A DNA stretch of 15,000 nt from Cryptococcus deneoformans JEC21. Its lineage: Eukaryota; Basidiomycota; Tremellomycetes; Tremellales; Cryptococcaceae. Location: contig NC_006679.1 in assembly GCF_000091045.1 (NCBI RefSeq), forward strand, positions 293,941-308,940, in the 5' to 3' direction. This document shows positions 9,127 through 15,000 of this stretch, in pieces (the first letter of the stretch is position 1; each line of letters starts with the position of its first letter). The notes under the pieces were generated by a model. It searched no databases. It worked only from the letters and a program-made list of their open reading frames with translations, and was not told the origin of the DNA. Position numbers and translations under genes: made by a program.

Positions 9127-9699
9127 TGCATGTCCATGATTATTGTCTATTATACAATGTCAATTAACCCCACGCCTTTGTCATTGGTCCCTGGACAGCT
9201 TTCTTTTGTATGCGTCGGACATCTGCTCCGCCAGCCGATCTCAAAAGGTCGAGGGGGTAGTCCTGTTTGTTCATATCCCCAACGAAACCACTAGGAAGCG
9301 TCTCGTGATTTATACAACTGGCTGTACGCCTCCACCATTACCCGCACTCTGGGTAATTAATCATGTGGTGGGGGGTAAAGAGCCGTAGTGGAAGCCGGAA
9401 TATCATACGCACGTAAATGCGAAAATACACTTTGCCCCGGCCGAGGGTCATGAGAAAGCAAACGCCTACCTAAAAAAGACATGGGTAATTCAGGCACGCG
9501 GCTTTCATTTCCGGATAATAGGCACGCGGCGGCTTGTTTACCCTATCATTGTCATTTATCATTTCACGCCAATCCCATTCCTCCAACAAGCCATCACCCT
9601 AATTCCCCTCTGGCGGGCCGACTCCAGCGCCCATTGAAAGAGATATATCAAAACAAGGAAAGGAGATACAAAAATAAAAAGCGAAGCAAGGAAGGAAGC
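9127..9699 (+). promoter_or_regulatory. Long intergenic region upstream of NGG1
   Basis: This gap of 573 bases holds the 3' end of the Myb/SANT gene and the promoter and leader of NGG1. Visible items are an 11-base direct repeat AGGCACGCGGC near 9492-9530 and an A/G-rich leader (about 9637-9699). A frame is open from an ATG at 9481 into NGG1, but its extra 73 residues look like translated leader. No convincing TATA box, tRNA or other RNA gene was found. Confidence 0.4.
9492..9530 (+). repeat. Direct repeat AGGCACGCGGC upstream of NGG1
   Basis: The 11-base word AGGCACGCGGC is found at 9492-9502 and 9520-9530, with starts 28 bases apart. Both lie about 170-210 bases before the NGG1 ATG. The core CACGCG resembles MCB/bHLH-like GC-rich binding sites in fungi, but the identity of any binding protein is unknown. 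Confidence 0.55.
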
Positions 9700-11913
9700 A
9701 TGCCACGCCAGTTCCCACATCCCCTCCTCCCTTTACTCCACTCCACGGCATACCCCCAGCTACCGTCTGTATCTGACTTGGAGAATATCCGGCAAGCGCT
9801 GGCCGAGTATGCGTATTCGGGATCGGGATTGAGTGGTAGTGGTGGTAATGGTGGCGGGCTTGGCGGGCCGGGAGGGGCGGGGGGAGCGGGGGTTGAGGGA
9901 GGTGCAGCAGGTACGCCAGGGGCGATGGGGGATGATGTGAAGAAGAAGGATAGGAAGCGGAAAGAGCGGGAGGATGAAGATCGGGAAAAGGAAAAGGAAA
10001 AGGATATGGATAGGGAGAAGGAGGGGGAGAGGGAAAGAGCGGCGATAGAAGCGAATGAGCGGGCGAGTATGAGGTTGGAAGTGGCCGAGAAAGCACGGCT
10101 GGCACATGCGCAAGGGGTGGCGGGGAAGAAGAAGGGATTGAGTGCGGTTGCGGGTAAAGGATCGTCGTCGACTGCGAGTCCGACGGGTGTCAAGGTGAAG
10201 AGAGAGCGGTCGTGTGAGTGAATTCGTGTTTCGAGGATCGGGAAAAAAGGATGTGGAAAAACTGACGAGTATGGTTAGTGAGCCCTGCACCGTCGAATGC
10301 GTCTACAACAACATCGTTCAAACCGAGTGCATCGCAACAGACGTATAGTGGACAAATCAAGAAGAAGAAGAAGATCAAGAGGGTGCTGGACAGCGATGAC
10401 GAGACGCCCTGTATGTGTCTTATTTATTCTATCACAACTGACTTACCATCGGGGGGTTAGCAACGAGGGAGCGCTCGATGACACTCGCGTCCCCGCCGCC
10501 ATACCCGTCCACCACATCCGGCTTGAAACTCAAAATCTCGCATACCCAGCCTAAACGCCCCTCGGTCGACACTACCCATTCGCCCGCATCGTCGTCCACC
10601 CCTCTCCCCGGCGCCCATATCGATTTCAGCCTCCCGGCACAGCCTTCCCGCCCTCTGGTCCCTACGAGACAAGGACCGAGACAACCGATGAAACCGGGCC
10701 CTAAAAAGCAGAGTGAAGTGGATGAAGATTATAGTAACAAGAAGGCGCCGAACCAAGTTGCGTTCCCGACGTTTTGGAGTGCGGTGGAGCCGTACTTGAG
10801 GGATATGAGGGAGGATGATTTGGCCATGCTGGGGTTCAAGGTGTGTCTCCCTTGCCATATTAACGTGTAAGTGCTAAGAGGGTGGGGGGAATAGACGGAC
10901 CCTGCAGAGTCGTATGAGATTCCTCCCAGAGGACGGCACTATACCGAAGTATGGGATGAAGAAGATGGGAATCCACCTGGTACACGTACCCGCTTCCCCG
11001 TGCCCAACTTGCGCCAACAACAAATCCAACAATCCCAGACTGTGAACCATACGCGTAAGAACATGGCTCTCGCCGCCGCGGCCACACCGCACATTCCGCA
11101 TTTCGTACCGGCGCAAGAAATGAGGGATGAGAATCTGGTGGATGAGCAAAGGGGGTTGGGTGGGTTGACGGAGAGGGTCGTCGCCGCTGTGGTGGGGACG
11201 TTTGTAGGGGAGGACAAGGAGAAGGAAAGGGAGAGGGAAAGGGAAAGAAGGGAGAGGGAGAGGATGGAGAGCGGAGAGGTGGGGGAGAGGGTGGATCCTG
11301 CAAAGGTGGATGTGGTTGATTTGGAGGAGAGGATGAAACACGAGTTGAGGGCGGTTATGCTTCTAGGCGAGCACGAAGAGGTATGTGATTATCCAGGGTG
11401 CATCGAAAAAGAAGGCTAAGTAAAAGACTGTGGGGTAAACAGTTTGACCCGAATAATCGAGATGACGACGAGATCACATCCGCTTTACGCCAATGCCAAC
11501 GACTTTTAGTGCACCAGACGGCAGTGAACGAAGCGCGTAAGACGCGGCTTGCGGAAATAGCAAAACAACGCCTGGCATACACAGAGTACCGCGCCGCGCT
11601 GGACGGTGTGGAGAAGTCTATCGAAGAAGCATGGCTAAAACGTATCAAAAAGTATGGGCTATCGCCTAAGAAGAAGTTGATGGCAGAGGCGGGGGGGACG
11701 GGGACGGTGGTCGGGGAGCATGGGGAGGTGGTGCAGCTGAATGCGTCTGGCCGGCCGCCGGTGCCAGATGCGCTGAAACGGTTGGTGGATACGCGCAAGA
11801 GCTGGATGGGGAGTGTGGGCCGGGTGATCAAGGAACGGCCGAGGGGCGAGCTGGTCGGGATTCCGGGGGAGAGCGTGTACAAGGACATCGAGCGGGGAGA
11901 GAGTGGTGTATAG
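9700..11913 (+). CDS. NGG1: SAGA/ADA histone acetyltransferase subunit Ngg1 (Ada3)
   Basis: Ngg1/Ada3 joins Ada2 and the acetyltransferase Gcn5 in the SAGA and ADA co-activator complexes in the nucleus. Exons 9700-10213, 10279-10410, 10461-10840, 10895-11380 and 11443-11913 join to 660 residues. The N-terminus (SVSDLENIRQALAEY) precedes a Gly-rich tract (residues 40-75), then a highly charged Lys/Glu/Arg segment (79-118) and basic patches (KVKRERS, IKKKKKIKRV). Residues about 320-342 read FWSAVEPYLRDMREDDLAMLGF, a conserved Ada3 stretch. The C-terminal domain (about 480-620) has ELRAVMLLGEHEE, then DDDEITSALRQCQRLLVHQ and NEARKTRLAEIAKQRLAYTEY, ending with KKYGLSPKKK, as in the Ada3 family. 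The ATG at 9700 was chosen because homology begins just after it; an in-frame ATG at 9481 exists. Confidence 0.9.
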
Positions 11914-12030
11914 ACGGTTGTATCATTGCGCATATGCATAGTGCATCTTCTTTCACTCGGGGAAAGATGGAATGAATAATATAATTAGCGTTGGTGCGAC
12001 GCCGGAAAGGATTGATAAGTGCTGATCAAG

Positions 12031-12041
12031 GCTGAGTCAGC
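12031..12041. promoter_or_regulatory. bZIP-type palindrome GCTGAGTCAGC
   Basis: The 11-base palindrome contains TGAGTCA (12033-12039), the classic AP-1/Gcn4 core, extended to the GC-flanked half-sites of a Maf-type element. It lies about 250 bases before the TATA box of the orphan gene. Binding by a Gcn4-, Yap- or other bZIP factor is inference from the motif alone. Confidence 0.5.
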
Positions 12042-12256
12042 TGGCGGCACCCGGCTGCGGGGCCGAACTGCCAAGTGCGGGAGGCGTGGGTGCCGGACGG
12101 AGACGGCGGGATGTCCGTGTTGCAAGATAGCGAGGCCGGGAGCGGGCGTCGACCGAGCTCGCTGTTCGGCCGCCGCTCTCCGCAAGTCGGTCACCGGGCG
12201 ATAACTACGCGCGAGATCTCAGGCTGACTGGGCGGCTCGGCGACTGACAAAGCGGA

Positions 12257-12263
12257 TGACTCA
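12257..12263. promoter_or_regulatory. Second bZIP core TGACTCA
   Basis: TGACTCA, the complement form of the AP-1/Gcn4 core, lies 26 bases before the TATA box of the orphan gene. Together with the palindrome at 12031 it makes two matched sites in one short promoter, which is more suggestive than either alone. Confidence 0.5.
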
Positions 12264-12282
12264 CCTCGTGCCCTCCCACGCA

Positions 12283-12288
12283 TATAAG
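12283..12288 (+). promoter_or_regulatory. TATA box of the orphan gene
   Basis: CATATAAGAA contains TATAAG in an otherwise GC-rich stretch, 43 bases before the ATG at 12326. The contrast with surrounding composition and the position make it a believable core promoter element. It implies a very short 5' leader. Confidence 0.6.
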
Positions 12289-12325
12289 AACGGGCGCCCA
12301 GCCATCCCATGCACACCAGAGCAAA

Positions 12326-13024
12326 ATGTCTGCCATCCAGCGCCCGTCCACACCATACCCATACACACACACCCTCGTACACGGCCACGGCGCCTCGTAC
12401 TTCCAGCCACACCCCCTCCACCACCATGCCTCCACCCAGCCGCTGCACTTCCACATGGCCAGGATGCCACAGCGGGTCCCGCCGTCTCTGCTTCACCGCG
12501 TGTCTTCCGCCTCTGCGCCGCGTTCTCCCAGGCTCGTGCCCGTGTCCCCACCACACGCACAACCACAGCCCGTCGCGTCCTCGTCGCGGGAGTCGCCGCT
12601 CGATCGCCGAGCCTCCACCGGCTCGTCTGCCTACTCCCCAGCGCTCCCCACCACACCACCGCTTCTGCCCACCTTGATCGCACCCACTCCGCTCACACTC
12701 CCGCCGTCTGCGCTGTACCCTGCGTCGCTCGGCCAGGTGGAAGAGCTTTTACCAGTCGGGCTCGAGCAGCTGGACAAGTCGCATGCTAGTGTATGGCACG
12801 TTGAAGTGGAGGACGAAGAGGACAGGGGGAGGAAGCGATCGGTAGAGCAGGAGACGAGGTTCAGGCGCAGTCAGACACCGGCAGTCCTGCTAGAGGCGCT
12901 CAAGCGTCTTTCCAAATGTGTGGCTGTGGAGGAGAAAAGGGAACGAACACCAGAGACGGAAGGTGAAAGAGGAAAAGTACTTAGGAGTATGGTAGATGGA
13001 GGTGCATGGGTCGTTGTCGGTTGA
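12326..13024 (+). CDS. Orphan protein, Pro/Ser/His-rich, GC-rich single-exon gene
   Basis: I do not recognise this gene. A single exon encodes 232 residues from an ATG in good context (GCAAAATG). The first 50 residues are rich in His and aromatic residues (HGHGASYFQPHPLHHH, LHFHM). The middle (50-135) is Pro/Ser/Ala-rich and probably disordered. From about residue 137 a helical, charged part follows (LGQVEELLPVGLEQL, EVEDEEDRGRKRS), then TPAVLLEALKRLSKC and a hydrophobic end WVVVG. No signal peptide, membrane segment or catalytic motif is visible. The first two thirds of the gene are strongly C-rich; the last third has normal composition. A TATA box and bZIP-type sites upstream hint at induced expression. 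Third-position C bias and the long open frame support coding, but no homologue is known to me. Confidence 0.65.
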   Translation: MSAIQRPSTPYPYTHTLVHGHGASYFQPHPLHHHASTQPLHFHMARMPQRVPPSLLHRVSSASAPRSPRLVPVSPPHAQPQPVASSSRESPLDRRASTGSSAYSPALPTTPPLLPTLIAPTPLTLPPSALYPASLGQVEELLPVGLEQLDKSHASVWHVEVEDEEDRGRKRSVEQETRFRRSQTPAVLLEALKRLSKCVAVEEKRERTPETEGERGKVLRSMVDGGAWVVVG

Positions 13025-13443
13025 TCTCTGTAATGTCTATAATTTCGGTAATGTCTATAACTGGCTGTATTACTTTATATGTAGTAGTGATGGAATGTAT
13101 TTTGGTTTTTTGGGAATATCCCTGTGAAGTATTACAAAGGTGCAGGACGACGGGTGCTGATATGGCGGATTGGCGGATATGGTATACAGTTACAGATGTG
13201 CAGAGTGGACGATGCAAGGATACATAAAGGAGAGACGCAGGATATAGAATATACGAATGAATGCATGAAGAATCAACAAATCGATGATATAACTCAAAAC
13301 TACTCAATTTCCAGGGTGTTTGCGTCATTCCCCACCCAAACTTTTTCCATTTACCGCCGGCTCCCATTTGCTGCTCCCATTTTCCCATCTCATTTCAATC
13401 CACATTCCTTTTCCTTTATCGCATCCACAACAAACCTCGCAAC
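13025..13443 (+). promoter_or_regulatory. Intergenic region upstream of PFK1
   Basis: These 419 bases hold the 3' end of the orphan gene and the PFK1 promoter. Directly after the orphan stop a 13-base word repeats twice. The final 120 bases are C/T-rich (CATTTTCCCATCTCATTTC and similar), ending in CAACAAACCTCGCAAC before the PFK1 ATG, a leader style common in highly expressed fungal genes. No TATA box at a good distance and no RNA gene were seen. Confidence 0.4.
13030..13060 (+). repeat. Tandem GTAATGTCTATAA repeat after the orphan stop
   Basis: GTAATGTCTATAA occurs at 13030-13042 and 13048-13060, with an 18-base period, six bases after the TGA of the orphan gene. It lies where a 3' untranslated region would be, so a role in RNA 3' end control is possible but unproven. 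Confidence 0.6.
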
Positions 13444-15000
13444 ATGTCCGACTCGCCGGCCGCCACCCCGCTCCCCAAGGACCCGGAAGGCATCACAGAG
13501 CAGATTCAGTCTGTTTCTACCCCTCCCCCTCCTCCGCAGGCGCAGAAACCCGCGAGGCAGAAGAAGATTGCAGTCTTGACCAGTGGTGGTGACTCGGCTG
13601 GTATGAACGCTGCTGGTGAATGACTCTTTGCTCTCCTCCTTCTTCTCATGACACTGACTCTCTTCCCACAGTCCGAGCAATAGTCCGCCAATCCATCGCC
13701 CGGGGATGTCAAGCCTACATCATCCGTGAAGGCTGGGAAGGTCTCGTCCGCGGCAACACTTCCGGCCCCACCCCTGCACCCACCGCCCCGCAATCCCCCA
13801 CCCTTTCCGCCTCCTCCAAAACCGTCACCTTCTCCTCTTTGCCCCCCTCCCAGCAATTCGATAAACTCACATCTACTTTGAACAAGGAATCACTCGCCAA
13901 CGAAGTCTCCTTCTCCGACCCGAACGAGGTCACCCCGCTCGAGGATACGCCCCTCAGTTTCGGGTACGGCCAGCTCCTGAGGGACGGAGCGGGTGAAGGC
14001 GATGTGGAAGAGTTGGCATCGCATGGAATGCAGGGCTTGGCGATTGCTGATCGCGAAGATGAAAAGGGCAGGAGTTTGAAGAACAAGTATATCGTCAGGG
14101 TTGGGTGGGATGATGTCAGGGGTTGGCAAGGTGAAGGCGGTACCTTGATCGGCAGTTCTCGATGCCCTGCTTGTAAGTCATACAAAAGTTATTTCTTATT
14201 CTTCGTTCTCACACCAAAAACGCAGTCCGCACAAGGGAAGGCCGACTCCAAGCGGCTTCCAACCTTATCCATTCCGGCATCGACTGTCTCGCCGTCTGCG
14301 GTGGTGACGGTTCCTTGACCGGTGCCGACAAGCTCCGCGGCGAATGGCCCAGCTTGGTGGAAGAGCTCTACACCGAAAACAAGATTACAGACGATCAGAG
14401 GGAAGCTTACCACCACCTCAACATTGTCGGCCTCGTCGGGTCCATTGACAATGACATGGCCTTGACCGACTTGACGATCGGTGCGCTTACCGCCTTGCAC
14501 CGAATCTGTGAATCCATCGATTCCATCTCGTCCACCGCGTCCTCCCACTCGCGTGCGTTTGTGATTGAAGTCATGGGCAGACACTGCGGCTGGCTCGCGC
14601 TGCTCGCCGGTATCGCAACCGGTGCAGACTTCATCTTCATCCCCGAAGACCCGCCCAAGTGCGAGGACTGGGAGACGGAGATGTGTGACCTCTTGCAAGC
14701 TCATCGAAAAGTCGGTAAACGCAAGTCGATCGTCATCGTCGCCGAAGGCGCCCTCGACAGGAACTTGAAACCCATCAAGCCAGACTATGTGAAAAAAATC
14801 CTCGTCGAGCGTCTCGGTCTCGATACCCGTGTGACCACACTCGGACATACACAGCGTGGTGGTAAACCCTGTGCGTTCGACAGGATCTTGCCCACCCTCC
14901 AAGGCGTCGAGGCGGTTCAGACGCTGTTGAGCGCTACACCCGAGACACCCTCGTATATGATCGGTATCCAGGAAAACAAGATTACGAAAATCCCGCTTCT
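13444..15000 (+). CDS. PFK1: 6-phosphofructokinase, N-terminal part (runs off the right edge)
   Basis: Phosphofructokinase phosphorylates fructose 6-phosphate with ATP, the main control step of glycolysis in the cytosol. Exons 13444-13615, 13672-14172 and 14226 onwards give 482 complete codons in the window. The catalytic half shows [16 protein letters not shown] (47-60), [31 protein letters not shown], the ATP-site [10 protein letters not shown] (250-259), the catalytic GSIDNDM with Asp299 and Asp301, [23 protein letters not shown] and LGHTQRGG. The start is the ATG after a C/A-rich leader; fungal PFK subunits often have longer N-terminal extensions, so this one (about 40 residues, Pro-rich) is short. 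Compared with yeast PFK, about 107 residues (about 86-192) are inserted between LVRGN and the YIVRVGWDD motif. The regulatory C-terminal half lies outside. Confidence 0.95.

Larger units (their letters stand above)
11914..12325 (+). promoter_or_regulatory. GC-rich intergenic region upstream of the orphan gene
   Basis: About 90 A/T-rich bases follow the NGG1 stop and suit its 3' end. From roughly 12010 the composition shifts sharply: the line 12061-12120 has 43 G or C in 60 bases, and CpG is frequent. Within this lie two bZIP-type sites and a TATA box described separately. Open frames here on both strands (for example 12194-11985) have Ala/Arg/Pro-rich composition and no recognisable domain, so none is called as a gene. 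Confidence 0.5.

Noticed and set aside
9127..9480. Possible tRNA-like GGTCGAGGGGG stretch near 9247
   Set aside because: It lacks a proper B box (GGTTCGAATCC type) and no cloverleaf can be drawn.
9481..9699. Upstream in-frame ATG for NGG1 adding 73 residues
   Set aside because: The extra segment has no resemblance to Ada3 and reads like translated leader; homology begins right after the ATG at 9700.
9648..10193. 181-codon antisense frame under NGG1 exon 1
   Set aside because: Ser/Pro/Phe-rich mirror of the charged and Gly-rich coding tract on the other strand; no family resemblance.
12191..12683. Overlapping antisense frames at the orphan gene, and 11985-12194 in its promoter
   Set aside because: GC-rich DNA has few stops, so long open frames are expected; these show only Arg/Ala/Gly/Trp-rich composition.
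14189..14902. 237-codon antisense frame under PFK1 exon 3
   Set aside because: Shadow of a highly biased coding strand; PFK motifs on the plus strand are beyond doubt.

Overview
The window is nuclear DNA of a basidiomycete yeast, most likely Cryptococcus or a close tremellomycete relative. Genes are dense, on both strands and cut by many introns of about 50-70 bases. Donors follow GTRNGT, acceptors are YAG, and CTRAY-like branch sites lie just upstream. Protein order and style (basidiomycete-type PFK insertion, Q/GLFG-rich nucleoporin) also fit. The species is inferred from gene structure, not from a database match.

Layout from left to right: (1) the first exon of an unidentified minus-strand gene leaving the left edge; (2) UBC12, the NEDD8-conjugating enzyme (+, six exons); (3) TAM41, mitochondrial CDP-diacylglycerol synthase (-, three exons), convergent with UBC12; (4) NUP57/NUP54, a GLFG nucleoporin (+, five exons), divergent from TAM41; (5) ERD1, an EXS-domain Golgi membrane protein (+, three exons); (6) a 63-residue twin-CX9C protein matching the complex I assembly factor NDUFAF8 (-, three tiny exons), convergent with ERD1; (7) a Myb/SANT-like DNA-binding protein with a transposon-type domain (+, four exons); (8) NGG1/ADA3, a SAGA subunit (+, five exons); (9) a GC-rich, Pro/His-rich orphan of 232 residues with a TATA box and two bZIP-type sites upstream (+, one exon); (10) PFK1, 6-phosphofructokinase, running off the right edge (+, three exons seen).

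Most of the window is ordinary housekeeping sequence with no operon logic. Two genes act in mitochondria (TAM41 in cardiolipin synthesis, NDUFAF8 in complex I assembly), but they are not adjacent and no joint regulation is visible. No RNA gene, intact mobile element or CRISPR array was found.

The points most worth a second look are the Myb/SANT gene (possible domesticated transposon protein), the orphan with its unusual base composition and promoter, the very small NDUFAF8-like gene that simple ORF calling misses, and the roughly 107-residue insertion inside PFK1. All splice joins were read by eye and checked for reading frame; none has been confirmed with transcripts.
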